DNA of 64,000 bases from Mixta tenebrionis (GCF_006517625.1 NZ_VHQI01000006.1:1-64000); one strand, 5' to 3'; counted from the first letter of the stretch, positions 37,722 through 46,644 are shown. Notes: generated by a model not told the origin, from the sequence alone. Program-made: numbers and translations.

Positions 37722-39212
37722 ATGAGTAGAACAATAAGTACCACGCCATGGTATAGGCACCTCAATAAGTCGCAGTGGCGGGCGTTCTCCGCTGCCTGGC
37801 TTGGCTATTTACTGGATGGCTTTGATTTCGTGTTAATTGCTCTGGTACTCACTGAAGTACAGAGCGAGTTCCAGCTCACCACCGTACAGGCGGCGAGTAT
37901 TATCTCTGCGGCGTTTATCTCGCGCTGGTTCGGCGGCCTGCTGCTGGGAGCGATGGGCGACCGCTATGGCCGCCGCCTGGCGATGGTCAGCAGTATTATT
38001 CTGTTCTCCGTCGGCACGCTGGCCTGCGGCTTTGCGCCGGGATACACCTCAATGTTTATCGCCCGGATGGTGATCGGGATGGGGATGGCTGGCGAGTATG
38101 GATCCAGCGCTACCTATGTCATTGAAAGCTGGCCGAAACATTTGCGCAACAAAGCCAGCGGCTTCCTGATTTCCGGCTTTTCCGTCGGCGCCGTTTTGGC
38201 GGCGCAGGTTTACAGCCTGGTGGTGCCCGTCTGGGGCTGGCGCGCCTTATTCTTTCTCGGCATCCTGCCGATTATTTTCGCGCTGTGGCTGCGTAAAAAT
38301 ATTCCGGAAACCGAAGACTGGGAAGAGCGCCAGACGAAAAAAACGCCGGTGCGGACGATGGTGGATATTCTCTATCGCGGCAAATACCGCGCGATGAATT
38401 TGGTGATGACGCTGGTTGCGACGGCGGCGCTATGGCTCTGCTTCGCCGGGAACCTGCACAGCTCTCTCGCGGTAATTGCGCTGGCGCTCATCTGCACGGC
38501 TATCTTTGTCAGCTTTATGGTGCAGAGCAGCGGAAAACGCTGGCCGACCGGCGTAACGCTGATGGTTATTGTACTGTTCGCTTTCCTCTATTCCTGGCCT
38601 ATTCAGGCGCTGCTGCCTACCTACCTGAAAAGCGAGCTGGCGTACGATCCGGCGACGGTGGCGCAGGTGCTTTTCTTCAGCGGTTTCGGCGCCGCCGTCG
38701 GCTGCATCGTCGGCGGCTTCCTCGGCGACTGGCTGGGTACGCGTAAAGCCTACGTTTACAGCCTGCTGGCCTCGCAGCTACTGATCATTCCCGTTTTTGC
38801 CCTCGACGGCTCCAGCATCTGGGGCCTGGGCATCCTGCTCTTTTTCCAGCAGATGCTGGGTCAGGGCATCGCTGGCATCTTACCGAAGCTGATAGGCGGT
38901 TACTTCGATACCGACCAGCGTGCTGCCGGTCTGGGCTTCACCTATAACGTCGGCGCCCTGGGCGGCGCGGCGGCGCCGGTTATCGGCGCGCTGGTTGCGC
39001 AGCATCTGAGCCTGGGCGCCGCGCTGGGTTCGCTCTCCTTTGGATTAACGTTTGTGGTGATCCTGCTGATTGGCCTGGATATGCCCTCCCGCGTACAGCG
39101 CTGGATTCGCCCGGAAGCGTTACGTACTCATGACGCCATTGATGGCAAGCCATTCAGCGGCGCGATTGTTCGTAACGACAAAGCGGATGTCCCGCTTTGC
39201 AGTAAACACTAA
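37722..39212 (+). CDS. nanT: Sialic acid transporter NanT
   Basis: 496 residues, same length as E. coli NanT and highly similar throughout. MFS proton symporter with 14 predicted membrane segments; family blocks [18 protein letters not shown] (segment 1), [29 protein letters not shown] and [20 protein letters not shown]. Imports N-acetylneuraminate. First gene of nanTEK-nanQ. Confidence 0.96.
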   Translation: MSRTISTTPWYRHLNKSQWRAFSAAWLGYLLDGFDFVLIALVLTEVQSEFQLTTVQAASIISAAFISRWFGGLLLGAMGDRYGRRLAMVSSIILFSVGTLACGFAPGYTSMFIARMVIGMGMAGEYGSSATYVIESWPKHLRNKASGFLISGFSVGAVLAAQVYSLVVPVWGWRALFFLGILPIIFALWLRKNIPETEDWEERQTKKTPVRTMVDILYRGKYRAMNLVMTLVATAALWLCFAGNLHSSLAVIALALICTAIFVSFMVQSSGKRWPTGVTLMVIVLFAFLYSWPIQALLPTYLKSELAYDPATVAQVLFFSGFGAAVGCIVGGFLGDWLGTRKAYVYSLLASQLLIIPVFALDGSSIWGLGILLFFQQMLGQGIAGILPKLIGGYFDTDQRAAGLGFTYNVGALGGAAAPVIGALVAQHLSLGAALGSLSFGLTFVVILLIGLDMPSRVQRWIRPEALRTHDAIDGKPFSGAIVRNDKADVPLCSKH

Positions 39213-39262
39213 ATTAACGCGTCCGGCGCTGTCGGGCGCAAACTGAAGTAAGGGTGAGCGCT

Positions 39263-39952
39263 ATGTTGTTATTTGATACTTTGGATGCAAAGGTTAAAGA
39301 ATTGGGTGGTCTTATTGTTTCCTGCCAGCCGGTGCCGGGCAGCCCGTTAGATAAACCTGAAATCGTTGCGGCGATGGCGCAGGCGGCGGTACAGGCGGGC
39401 GCGGTCGCAGTGCGTATTGAAGGCGTTAACAATCTGAAGGCGGCGCGTGAACTTATTTCAGTCCCCATTATTGGCATCATCAAGCGCGATCTGCCGGATT
39501 CGCCGGTACGCATCACGCCGTTGCTGGATGATGTGGATGCGCTGGCGCAGGCGGGCGCGGATATTATCGCTTTTGACGGCACGGAACGCCCGCGTCCGGT
39601 CAGCGTGGCGGCGATCATTGAGCGGATTCACCAGCAGGGCTGCGCGGCGATGGCGGACTGCTCCAGTCTGGAAGACGGCACGCAGTGCCACCTTCTCGGT
39701 GCGGAAATCATCGGCACGACGCTGTCCGGGTATACCACGGACGTAGTGCCGGAAGCGCCCGATTTCCCGCTGGTGCGGGCGTTGAGCGCTAAAGGCTATC
39801 GGGTAATTGCCGAAGGGCGGTTTAACTCTCCGGCCCTCGCGGCGCAGGCTATACAGCACGGCGCCTGGGCGGTAACCGTCGGTTCCGCGATTACTCGTCT
39901 TGAACATATCTGTCAGTGGTATCGCGACGCGCTGGCCGGGGCTGCGGTATGA
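39263..39952 (+). CDS. nanE: N-acetylmannosamine-6-phosphate 2-epimerase NanE
   Basis: 229-residue TIM barrel converting ManNAc-6-P to GlcNAc-6-[21 protein letters not shown] at the start, IIGIIKRDL (catalytic Lys) and [10 protein letters not shown] are diagnostic. The ATG at 39263 has AAGGGTGAG six to eight bases upstream; the GTG at 39254 is inside that ribosome site. Stop overlaps nanK (ATGA). Confidence 0.96.
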   Translation: MLLFDTLDAKVKELGGLIVSCQPVPGSPLDKPEIVAAMAQAAVQAGAVAVRIEGVNNLKAARELISVPIIGIIKRDLPDSPVRITPLLDDVDALAQAGADIIAFDGTERPRPVSVAAIIERIHQQGCAAMADCSSLEDGTQCHLLGAEIIGTTLSGYTTDVVPEAPDFPLVRALSAKGYRVIAEGRFNSPALAAQAIQHGAWAVTVGSAITRLEHICQWYRDALAGAAV

Positions 39953-40824
39953 CAACGCTGGCGATTGATCTTGGCGGCACGAAGCTGGCCGCCGCGCTGA
40001 TTGACGCGCAGCGGCGCGTGCTGGAGCAACAAACGCTGCCGACGCCGGCCGGCAGAACGCAGGCGGCGCTGACGGATGCGTTAAGCGCGCTGGTCGCGCC
40101 TTTCGCCGGGCGGGCGCAGCGGGTGGCGGTCGCCTCTACGGGAATTATTCGCCACGGCGTGCTCACGGCGTTAAACCCGGATAATCTCGGCGGCCTGGCG
40201 CAGTTTCCACTAACGCAAACGCTGGCGCGCCTCACGGGTCTGCCGTGCCTGGCGGTGAACGATGCGCAGGCGGCGGCCTGGGCCGAATATTGCGCTCTGC
40301 CTGCCGGGGTAAGCGATATGGTGTTTATCACCGTTTCAACGGGCGTGGGCGGCGGCATTATCTGTAACGGTAAGCTCCTGTCCGGGAAAGAGGGGCTGGC
40401 GGGGCATATTGGCCATACGCTGGCCGATCCGCACGGCCCGCGCTGCGGCTGCGGGCGTACCGGCTGCGTGGAGGCTATCGCATCCGGCAGGGGAATCGCC
40501 GCGCTGGCGACTGACGATCTGCAGGGCATGACGGCTAAAGCGATTTTTGCCCAGGCGCAGAACGGCCATCCGCAGGCGATGTCGTTAATCCGCCAGTCGG
40601 CGAAAACCATCGCCCGGCTGATTGCCGATATCAGGGCGGGCTATGACTGCCAGTATGCCGTGTTGGGCGGCAGCGTCGGGCTGGCGCCTGGCTATCTGGA
40701 TCTGGTTACGGCATATCTGGCGCAGGAGCCGGCGGTCTATCACACCACTATTACCGCCGCACGCTATCAGCATGATGCCGGCCTGCTGGGCGCGGCATTA
40801 TTAGCAGAGGAACAAGCATTATGA
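39949..40824 (+). CDS. nanK: N-acetylmannosamine kinase NanK
   Basis: 291 residues, ROK family. ATP-phosphate motif [15 protein letters not shown] at the N-terminus, substrate-binding [25 protein letters not shown] with the ROK zinc Cys/His set. Phosphorylates ManNAc. The ATG overlaps the nanE stop and matches E. coli; an upstream frame from 39916 is rejected. Stop overlaps nanQ by 4 bp. Confidence 0.96.
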   Translation: MTTLAIDLGGTKLAAALIDAQRRVLEQQTLPTPAGRTQAALTDALSALVAPFAGRAQRVAVASTGIIRHGVLTALNPDNLGGLAQFPLTQTLARLTGLPCLAVNDAQAAAWAEYCALPAGVSDMVFITVSTGVGGGIICNGKLLSGKEGLAGHIGHTLADPHGPRCGCGRTGCVEAIASGRGIAALATDDLQGMTAKAIFAQAQNGHPQAMSLIRQSAKTIARLIADIRAGYDCQYAVLGGSVGLAPGYLDLVTAYLAQEPAVYHTTITAARYQHDAGLLGAALLAEEQAL

Positions 40825-41288
40825 TTATTGGCGATATTCATCATCCGGAATGCGCGGGTCTCTCTCCCGTCCTGCTGCAGGCCGTGAGGCTGGCGCTAAA
40901 GATGCAGCCGCAGCAGTGCGAGCCTGGGCGCTATGATTTACAGGGCGATGAGATTTATATGAACGTCATGCGCTTCGCCACGCAGCCGGCGCAAAGTAAA
41001 AAAGCGGAGCTGCACGAAAAATTTATTGATATTCAGATCCTGCTGGAAGGCGACGAGACCATCCATTACGGCGTGGTCGGCAGCGCCCGCGAGTGTGAAG
41101 CGTGGCATAAAGAAGAGGACTATCAGCTGTGCGCAGCCATTGCCGGGCAGCAGCAGGTGGCGCTGAAGCCCGGTATGTTCGCTATTTTCTTTCCTGGCGA
41201 GCCGCATAAGCCGGGCGTGCAGGGCGCGCAGAGCGCTGAGATTAAAAAAACGGTGATTAAGGTTAATCACGCGCTGGTGGCCGGATAA
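40821..41288 (+). CDS. nanQ: N-acetylneuraminate anomerase NanQ (YhcH/DUF386)
   Basis: 155-residue cupin-fold protein of the YhcH/EbgC family, E. coli homologue 154. [18 protein letters not shown] and [15 protein letters not shown] carry the metal-binding Glu/His residues. Speeds alpha/beta anomer exchange of sialic acid in the cytoplasm. Translationally coupled to nanK, last gene of the operon. Confidence 0.94.
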   Translation: MIIGDIHHPECAGLSPVLLQAVRLALKMQPQQCEPGRYDLQGDEIYMNVMRFATQPAQSKKAELHEKFIDIQILLEGDETIHYGVVGSARECEAWHKEEDYQLCAAIAGQQQVALKPGMFAIFFPGEPHKPGVQGAQSAEIKKTVIKVNHALVAG

Positions 41289-41380
41289 CGTAGCGCCGCC
41301 TGCCGGGCAGCGCTCTGGCGGCACGCTATGATTATTATCCGCAAAGATAGCCGCCGGTACGCCTGGCGAGCAGGCCGGCG

Positions 41381-41406
41381 TAAGCGCCAGCCGGCGCTTA
41401 TCAGGA
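41381..41406. repeat. REP-like element A
   Basis: TAAGCGCC-AGCC-GGCGCTTA perfect inverted repeat (41381-41400), running into AGCCGGCGCTTATCAGGA (41389-41406), which recurs exactly at 42449-42466. Lies about 95 bp after nanQ between convergent genes; likely a transcript-end REP-type repeat. Confidence 0.6.
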
Positions 41407-41445
41407 TGTTAAGGCGTCGTCGTTGCCGCACGACGCCTCCGGCTG

Positions 41446-42162
41446 TTACTGGAAGCCGCCCTGTACGGCGCTTTGCGCCTGCGTCAGCGCCTGCGCTTTA
41501 GCCGCAACGTTGCTTATCAGCGTATTGTACTGGCTTGCCTGCTGCTGGGTAGGAAACTGGACGCCATTATCGTTAAAGCTGACGCGCGCCCCCTGCTGTT
41601 GCAGGAAATCGCCCGCCTGCACCACATCCTGACTCAGCGACTGCAGGGCCGGCAGCAGCGGCATCAGCGAGGCGGCTGGCTGCGTAACCACCCTGGTATA
41701 AATTCGATCGTAGACCGCTTTTAAGTCATCGGGCTGCCTCAGCGTTGCTTTGCTGCCGTCTGCCTGATTTTTCGCGTTCTGAATCTGCTGCGCCAGCACG
41801 CTCAGCGTGCCGCTGGCCTGGCGCAGCGTATCGCGGTGGGTCAGGTAATCCTGCGGAATGCGAATCGCGGACAGCTCATCCACCACCGGACGCAGTCCCT
41901 GATCCACCGCTTTATTCACCTGCTGGGAAAAGTTATAAATAATGGCGTAATCGTTGGCATAGTTGCCAAAGCGTTGCTTCTGGTCTTCACTTAGCGCAGG
42001 CAGATGCTCACCGCTGCGCATTACGGTATTCTGTAAAAAGTCGCTAAAGGCCTTGCGCTGATCGCCTTCTTTATCACCGCAGCCGACAAGCTGCGTCACA
42101 ACCAGCAGCGCGGCCAACGGTAGCCACAGACGCATCCAGACGCGGGAAATTCCGGTCGCCAT
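41446..42162 (-). CDS. yiaF: YiaF-like lipoprotein (DUF3053)
   Basis: 238 residues. Signal peptide with lipobox LVGC (Cys28), then DKEGDQRKAFSDFLQNTVMRSGE, near identical to E. coli YiaF. The rest is mostly helical with Gln-rich segments. DUF3053 proteins are uncharacterised outer/inner membrane lipoproteins. Acidic residues after Cys (GD) do not clearly decide the sorting fate. Confidence 0.92.
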   Translation of the reverse strand: MATGISRVWMRLWLPLAALLVVTQLVGCGDKEGDQRKAFSDFLQNTVMRSGEHLPALSEDQKQRFGNYANDYAIIYNFSQQVNKAVDQGLRPVVDELSAIRIPQDYLTHRDTLRQASGTLSVLAQQIQNAKNQADGSKATLRQPDDLKAVYDRIYTRVVTQPAASLMPLLPALQSLSQDVVQAGDFLQQQGARVSFNDNGVQFPTQQQASQYNTLISNVAAKAQALTQAQSAVQGGFQ

Positions 42163-42448
42163 AGCGTTTACTCCTGTAAATTAATGAACTATCTGTTTGA
42201 TTAAGCAGCATAGCTGCTCCCCTTGAGATGCCTAAAGCATAGTTCAATGCGTTCAGGCTGAATATACCTGGCAATAAATTAACGGACCGGGCTGGCGGAA
42301 GATAGCCTGATTTAGCCGCCGCGCCAAAAAAGAGCGCAACCTTACCCAGGCCGGCTGGCTATTCGCCGCCGGCGCCGTAGTAAAACAGGAGAAGCCGACG
42401 TTTAATTGCTCAACAGATAATTAACCGCTGGTTGTATGTTATCAACGA

Positions 42449-42466
42449 AGCCGGCGCTTATCAGGA
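42449..42466. repeat. REP-like element B
   Basis: AGCCGGCGCTTATCAGGA, identical to 41389-41406. Confidence 0.55.
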
Positions 42467-42694
42467 AGACGACGTCAGCCAGGATGAACAGGGATAGCGC
42501 GACTAAAAATGGAGCGGAGGTTACCCCTCTTTTTTATTCATGCCGCGCCAATAATAAACCAGATGGTTTCTCTGCTTTACATTAATAATATAACTTTTGT
42601 CTAATGGGGCGTTTAAAGGAGAAACGTATTTATCAAAATAACAAACCCGGCCGCTTTTCCGCTACGCTCCCGGCAGATTAATGGTATCGACATG

Positions 42695-42710
42695 TCCGGC
42701 GCTTATCCTG
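42695..42710. repeat. REP-like element C (partial)
   Basis: TCCGGCGCTTATCCTG shares CCGGCGCTTATC with elements A and B. Confidence 0.4.
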
Positions 42711-42900
42711 TTTCTATATTTTTCCGGGGAGTTTTTTCGGATTATTTCTACAGTTTCTTTCCTTTTTCTGTCGTATATATTTTATCGCGGTACGGATTAA
42801 GAACCAGAGCGAACCGCCGCCGGGAAATGCCACGCGGGACAGGCAAAGAAGTTATTTCATAAATCAGCTTTCGCCGCAGTTCAGGTTAAATTTTTTATTA

Positions 42901-43164
42901 TCAGAAATGCATCGGGAAAGAGACACCTATATAATCTGGATCGGGGCGCTGAGCGCGATCGTAACAGCGGACGCGCGTCGACTTGCTTGTTTTATTGCGC
43001 GCGCTGGAAACGCAGTCGTTATAGCGTTCAGCATTGCTGCGCTCGTCGCCATGCAGGCGCGGCGTGGCGTTTTTATCAGTTGGGTAGCTATCGCCCAGCT
43101 CCCAGCCCCTTTCGCTGCTGCATCCCGCCAGCAAAAGTAAGCAAATCACAGCGATATTTTTCAT
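42901..43164 (-). CDS. Small putative lipoprotein
   Basis: 87 residues. Signal peptide MKNIAVICLLLLAGC with lipobox LAGC (Cys15), followed by a short hydrophilic mature part with two further Cys (DCVSSARNK, VRCYDRAQ) that could form a disulfide. Not recognised. The ATG overlaps the stop of the regulator gene by 4 bp, so it is the third gene of the DUF2975-regulator-lipoprotein operon, which argues for a shared envelope role. Confidence 0.75.
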   Translation of the reverse strand: MKNIAVICLLLLAGCSSERGWELGDSYPTDKNATPRLHGDERSNAERYNDCVSSARNKTSKSTRVRCYDRAQRPDPDYIGVSFPMHF

Positions 43165-43400
43165 GCTTGCTCCTTATCATCGTTTTCTTCGTCATCGTCT
43201 TCGGTATAAATTAATATATCGCCAGGCTGGCAATTCAGATGTTTGCATATCTGATTTAATGTTTCCAGGCGGATACCTTTCACTTTGCCATTTTTAAGCA
43301 GCGACAGGTTTTGTTCATTGATGCCAATTAGCCTGGAAAGCTCTTTGGAACTTATCCCCCTTTTAGCGATTAAAACGGTCAGATTAATAGTTATTGCCAT
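43161..43400 (-). CDS. YozG-like XRE-family regulator
   Basis: 79 residues, a minimal Cro/CI helix-turn-helix: ITINLTVLIAKRGISSKELS, GINEQNLSLLKNGKVKGIR and LNQICKHLNCQPGDIL. This subtype (Bacillus YozG type) is regularly found next to DUF2975 membrane proteins, as here. The C-terminus is a poly-acidic tail (EDDDEENDDKE), unusual for a DNA-binding protein. Starts 10 bp after the DUF2975 gene, GGA upstream of ATG. Likely binds the duplicated ATTATCGT palindromes at 44022-44061 and controls its own operon. Confidence 0.85.
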   Translation of the reverse strand: MAITINLTVLIAKRGISSKELSRLIGINEQNLSLLKNGKVKGIRLETLNQICKHLNCQPGDILIYTEDDDEENDDKEQA

Positions 43401-43410
43401 AGTTCCTGCT

Positions 43411-43995
43411 TCAGATAATTAAACTGTTTTCATCATCTATAATTTTTGCCCTGCTCAAAATCATAGAGAAAGTATATATAGAAAGACCGACAATAAACGA
43501 ACGGGTTTCCTCTGCGCTTATACCATAGGATAAAATAAACACCGGTTTGCCTTTCAGGGTAAAAGCCAGCATTTGCAACGTATCTTTAAGCGCCGGAAAA
43601 CAGGCATCAAAAATAATCAGAATACTTATCGTCTTCAGAAGATTTATATTGATTTTGTCCCAGAAAATATTCATACGAAACCGGTTAAATATTACTGCGC
43701 CAAGGATTAACGCCACATAGTAAGGTATAAACCCGATATAATCCAGCGTTAAGGTAATGCTGTATATTAGTTTGCCGCCGACGGGGTAAAGATGCAGTTC
43801 GGGATAATATTCACTGTAGCCCTGATAAATTTTTTGAAAAGCCCGATCGTGGAACCAGTCGATCTGCATAATCCATAGTTCTACCAGCGAACTGGCTACC
43901 AGCAGCAGACTGACCAACACGCACAGGCAACGAACTTTCCCCGGCAGGCCATAGCCTGCGGCAGAGGCCGGCTGAATCATTTCCGTTTCTTTCAT
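43411..43995 (-). CDS. DUF2975 family inner-membrane protein
   Basis: 194 residues with four predicted membrane segments (about 22-42, 85-106, 118-136, 160-180). Size, topology and adjacency to a YozG-type regulator fit DUF2975 (Bacillus YoaS type), function unknown. First gene of a three-gene operon. GGAG lies nine bases before the ATG at 43995. A/T content is higher than in neighbouring genes, and no counterpart is known to me in E. coli K-12, both suggesting horizontal gain. Confidence 0.78.
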   Translation of the reverse strand: MKETEMIQPASAAGYGLPGKVRCLCVLVSLLLVASSLVELWIMQIDWFHDRAFQKIYQGYSEYYPELHLYPVGGKLIYSITLTLDYIGFIPYYVALILGAVIFNRFRMNIFWDKININLLKTISILIIFDACFPALKDTLQMLAFTLKGKPVFILSYGISAEETRSFIVGLSIYTFSMILSRAKIIDDENSLII

Positions 43996-44021
43996 TTGTT
44001 ATTACTCCATGTGAAGAGAAT

Positions 44022-44061
44022 ATTATCGTATAACGATAATTTATTATCGTCAAACGATAAT
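44022..44061 (-). promoter_or_regulatory. Duplicated operator overlapping the DUF2975-operon promoter
   Basis: Two perfect palindromes, ATTATCGT-ATA-ACGATAAT (44022-44040) and ATTATCGT-CAA-ACGATAAT (44043-44061), with centres 21 bp apart, i.e. on the same helix face. On the minus strand TTGACG (44053-44048) and TACGAT (44030-44025), 17 bp apart, form a promoter whose two hexamers sit in the dyad centres. Binding there should block RNA polymerase. The neighbouring XRE protein is the obvious candidate binder. Confidence 0.8.
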
Positions 44062-44426
44062 AATCGCGCTATTTGCGCAGCCTGCCCGGCGCTGTTATTA
44101 ATGGGTTCGACGGCAAAAAAACTAACTATCAATGAGTTAACGCAAGAAGCCCGTCGCCGTGTAAAGCCAGGATGACGCTTAAGCGAGCCAGAACCGCCAG
44201 CGTCAGCCGCAGCGGGCTGCGCCGCTGCCGGCGCGCAGCAAGATCGAAAAATAGTCGCAGATCGGGCAGCAAAATGCCCACGATCGTCTAATACTTAAAT
44301 TCCCGATTTATGTTGCACTGTCCTGCCCTGTTTACCTTTGCAACAAACCGGCATTCTGAGCCTGGGTCTCAGGCTCTTATCTCTGTTCTCTTTCACGTTG
44401 TTCATAGTGAGTTTTAGGAGTTTGCT
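44062..44426. other. Gene-free region upstream of yiaG
   Basis: 365 bp without a gene on either strand. The last 60 bp contain the yiaG leader, with TTTTAGGAG before its ATG and a GAGCCTGGGTCTCAGGCTC hairpin at 44357-44375. Confidence 0.45.
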
Positions 44427-44723
44427 ATGGAAGTAAAAGATCCCATGGTTGAGTTACTCAGCAGTCTTGAGCAAATTGTATTGACACGGAACGTTGGTGG
44501 TACGTTGACAGCGCAGCAAGAAAAAACGGTTTCACTGCCCGAACCACAGCGCCTGCGCGAAATGACCGGTATGAAAATTGATGAATTTGCCCGCGTGATG
44601 GGCGTGAGCGTCTCTTCGGTGAAAAGCTGGGAAGCGAGACGCACCCGCCCATCAGGCAGCGCACAAAAGCTTATGCAGCTGCTGCATTCGAACCCTTACC
44701 TGGGCCGCCAGCTGCTTGACTGA
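44427..44723 (+). CDS. yiaG: YiaG-like XRE-family transcriptional regulator
   Basis: 98 residues, E. coli YiaG is 96. N-terminal MEVKDPMVELLSSLEQIV, then a helix-turn-helix of the HigA/MqsA C-domain type: IDEFARVMGVSVSSVKSWEARRTRPSGSAQKLMQLL. Target genes unknown. Monocistronic with AGGAG seven bases before the ATG and a strong terminator after it. Confidence 0.92.
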   Translation: MEVKDPMVELLSSLEQIVLTRNVGGTLTAQQEKTVSLPEPQRLREMTGMKIDEFARVMGVSVSSVKSWEARRTRPSGSAQKLMQLLHSNPYLGRQLLD

Positions 44724-44741
44724 TCGTATTGCCAGCAAAAC

Positions 44742-44766
44742 AAACCCGCCGCCCGGCGGGTTTTTG
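44742..44766 (+). terminator. yiaG terminator
   Basis: Stem AAACCCGCCG / CGGCGGGTTT with a 2-nt CC loop and T run. 18 bp past the stop. Confidence 0.9.
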
Positions 44767-44993
44767 TTATCAATTTTAAACCACCTGCTGTGGCGGTGGC
44801 GATGGTTTGTCCGCGATAAACCACTTCCTGCGGCTGGCGATATAGTCCGTTTTCAACCCCGTTTAGCGGCGTAGCGATATAGCCCGCTTTACATCGTCCT
44901 CTCTTAACCTCTTCTGAGCCTGCAATAGCGCCTCGGCCAGCGCCAGCCTCAGACAGCGCGCGGTAACTTCCCTGCCGCAGGCGCCGGGCTTGT

Positions 44994-45578
44994 TTACTGT
45001 GCATACTTCGCCGCCTGACGCTGAAACCAGGCCTCCGGCACGTTATAAGGGCGCTGGCGCAGCTGCGCGATACCCTGGGCGATAGTGGCCTGCGCCTGCT
45101 GCCAGAGTGTGGCATCGCCGCGCTGCAGCAGCCCGATCTGCACCTGTTTTTCCACCAGATAGATGCGGGCGAAATGCGCATCGTACCGCACGATAGCGCG
45201 GGTGTTATCGATAATATCCGCCAGCTTAATGGTCTGCGCCTGCGGCGAGGCGTCGGCGGTATGACGAAAGTGCGCTACCTTGCGCGCCGCGCGATTTTTT
45301 GCCTGCGGCTGCTTGCTGTCGGTAAGCATCGCTACCAGCGCCGCGACCTCGTCGCCGAACTGGCGTCTGATATCGTCCAGCGTGGTGCCGGTATCCTCCA
45401 CGGTATCATGCAGCCAGGCGGCGGCAAGCATCGCTTCGTTATTGGTTACGCTGCGCACCAGTTCAACCACTGCCGCCGGATGGACGATATAGGGCTCGTC
45501 GGTATATTTACGGCGCTGCCCGGCTGCGGCATGCACCTCCGTGGCGTAGCGTCTTGCCTGTTCTTCCAGTGACTGCAT
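44994..45578 (-). CDS. Small HD-domain protein, probable (p)ppGpp hydrolase (MESH1/SpoT-HD-like)
   Basis: 194 residues, a single HD domain. Motifs of RelA/SpoT-type hydrolases: [17 protein letters not shown] (first His), [18 protein letters not shown] (HD plus ED), [11 protein letters not shown] and the later KLADIIDN (Asp). No synthetase or TGS domain, so it resembles stand-alone small alarmone hydrolases. Start at 45578 is fixed by GGAG six bases upstream. Divergent from ohrR with 67 bp between. Substrate inferred; other nucleotide pyrophosphates are possible. Confidence 0.85.
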   Translation of the reverse strand: MQSLEEQARRYATEVHAAAGQRRKYTDEPYIVHPAAVVELVRSVTNNEAMLAAAWLHDTVEDTGTTLDDIRRQFGDEVAALVAMLTDSKQPQAKNRAARKVAHFRHTADASPQAQTIKLADIIDNTRAIVRYDAHFARIYLVEKQVQIGLLQRGDATLWQQAQATIAQGIAQLRQRPYNVPEAWFQRQAAKYAQ

Positions 45579-45604
45579 GGCTGGCTCCTGTGCTTCAGCG
45601 ACAT

Positions 45605-45616
45605 ATTGCTTGCAAT
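45605..45616. promoter_or_regulatory. ATTGC-TT-GCAAT dyad between the HD gene and ohrR
   Basis: Near-palindromic 12-mer within a wider CATATTGC...GCAATTATG in the 67-bp divergent region; candidate operator for OhrR or shared promoter element. Confidence 0.4.
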
Positions 45617-45645
45617 TATGTAGTGCGCTATCTATATTGTCACGC

Positions 45646-46101
45646 ATGAAACCGCAAGATGATAAAAAAATCCTCAGCGCGCCGCTGCTGCTGGATAACC
45701 AGCTCTGCTTCGCCCTTTACTCAGCGAACCTGGCGATGCATAAGCTCTATCGCCAACTGTTGACGCAGCTCGAACTCACCTATCCGCAATATCTGGTAAT
45801 GCTGGTGCTGTGGCAGCGCGACGATGTGACGGTGTCTGATATTGGCGAGCGGCTGTTTCTTGATTCCGCCACGCTGACGCCGCTATTAAAGCGTCTGGAG
45901 GCGGCGGGCATGGTTTCACGCCGGCGCTCGCGGCTGGACGAGCGCCAGGTGGTGGTGACGCTGAGCGCGGCAGGGCGTGCGCTACGGGAAAAAGCCTTAA
46001 GCATTCCTGAATCCGTGCTCTGCGCTATTGACTGCGATCCAGAGGCGCTACAGGCCCTTAAGGCGCAGCTGGATCGGCTGCGTGACAACCTTATCCGCTA
46101 G
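45646..46101 (+). CDS. ohrR: Organic-hydroperoxide-sensing repressor OhrR (MarR family)
   Basis: 151 residues. The reactive Cys is at position 21 in [14 protein letters not shown], as in OhrR; winged helix-turn-helix follows ([28 protein letters not shown], wing [13 protein letters not shown]). Oxidation of Cys21 by organic peroxides releases DNA. The ATG at 45646 is supported by homology; a longer frame from 45577 crosses the divergent promoter. Followed by ohr, its usual target. Confidence 0.93.
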   Translation: MKPQDDKKILSAPLLLDNQLCFALYSANLAMHKLYRQLLTQLELTYPQYLVMLVLWQRDDVTVSDIGERLFLDSATLTPLLKRLEAAGMVSRRRSRLDERQVVVTLSAAGRALREKALSIPESVLCAIDCDPEALQALKAQLDRLRDNLIR

Positions 46102-46164
46102 CGTCTTACAGGTCAGCCGCTGGTAAAGGCGGCTGAACAGGCTAAAATTTATCGTGCCGGGTCT

Positions 46165-46186
46165 ATTAAATAGTCCGCGATTTAAT
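46165..46186 (+). promoter_or_regulatory. Candidate OhrR operator upstream of ohr
   Basis: Inverted repeat ATTAAAT-N8-ATTTAAT in the 114-bp ohrR-ohr gap, 30 bp before the ohr start. AT-rich dyads of this kind are bound by OhrR elsewhere; assignment is by position. Confidence 0.55.
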
Positions 46187-46215
46187 CGTGAACATACAAC
46201 AGGAAGGGGTTTACC

Positions 46216-46644
46216 ATGTCATTAGAAAAAGTTATTTATCGTGCGAAGGCTAAAGCTACCGGTGGTCGTGATGGCCGCGCCACCTCTTCTGACGGCGTGC
46301 TGGATGTTAAGCTCGGCGTGCCGAAAGAGATGGGCGGAGCCGGCGGTGAAGCGACCAACCCGGAGCAGCTGTTTGCCGCTGGCTACTCCGCCTGCTTCCT
46401 GGGGGCGATGAAGTTCGTTGCCGCTCGCGATAAAATCACCATGCCGAAAGAAGCGTTTATTGAAGGTGAAGTGGGTATTGGACCGCTGCCGACCGGTTTC
46501 GGTATTGAAGCCACGCTAAACATTAATCTGCCGGGCATGGATCGCGCAGAAGCGCAGAAGCTGGTGGATGCCGCGCATATCGTGTGTCCTTACTCTAACG
46601 CCACCCGCAACAATATCGACGTTACCCTGAATATCATCAGCTAA
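46216..46644 (+). CDS. ohr: Organic hydroperoxide resistance peroxidase Ohr
   Basis: 142-residue OsmC/Ohr fold. Catalytic Cys60 ([11 protein letters not shown]), resolving Cys (HIVCPYSNA), Arg18 and Glu50 are all present. Reduces organic hydroperoxides with lipoylated electron donors. Strong ribosome site AGGAAGGGG before the ATG. Confidence 0.97.
   Translation: MSLEKVIYRAKAKATGGRDGRATSSDGVLDVKLGVPKEMGGAGGEATNPEQLFAAGYSACFLGAMKFVAARDKITMPKEAFIEGEVGIGPLPTGFGIEATLNINLPGMDRAEAQKLVDAAHIVCPYSNATRNNIDVTLNIIS

Larger units (their letters stand above)
42163..42900. other. 738-bp gene-free region
   Basis: No intact gene on either strand. It holds REP-like copies (42449-42466, 42695-42710), a weak hairpin with T6 (42513-42536) and two short frames, about 42312-42413 (AKKERNLTQAGWLFAAG) and 42420-42497 (NRWLYVINEAGAYQEDDV), that look protein-like but lie in different frames with no start. 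A decayed gene is possible but not identified. Confidence 0.5.
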
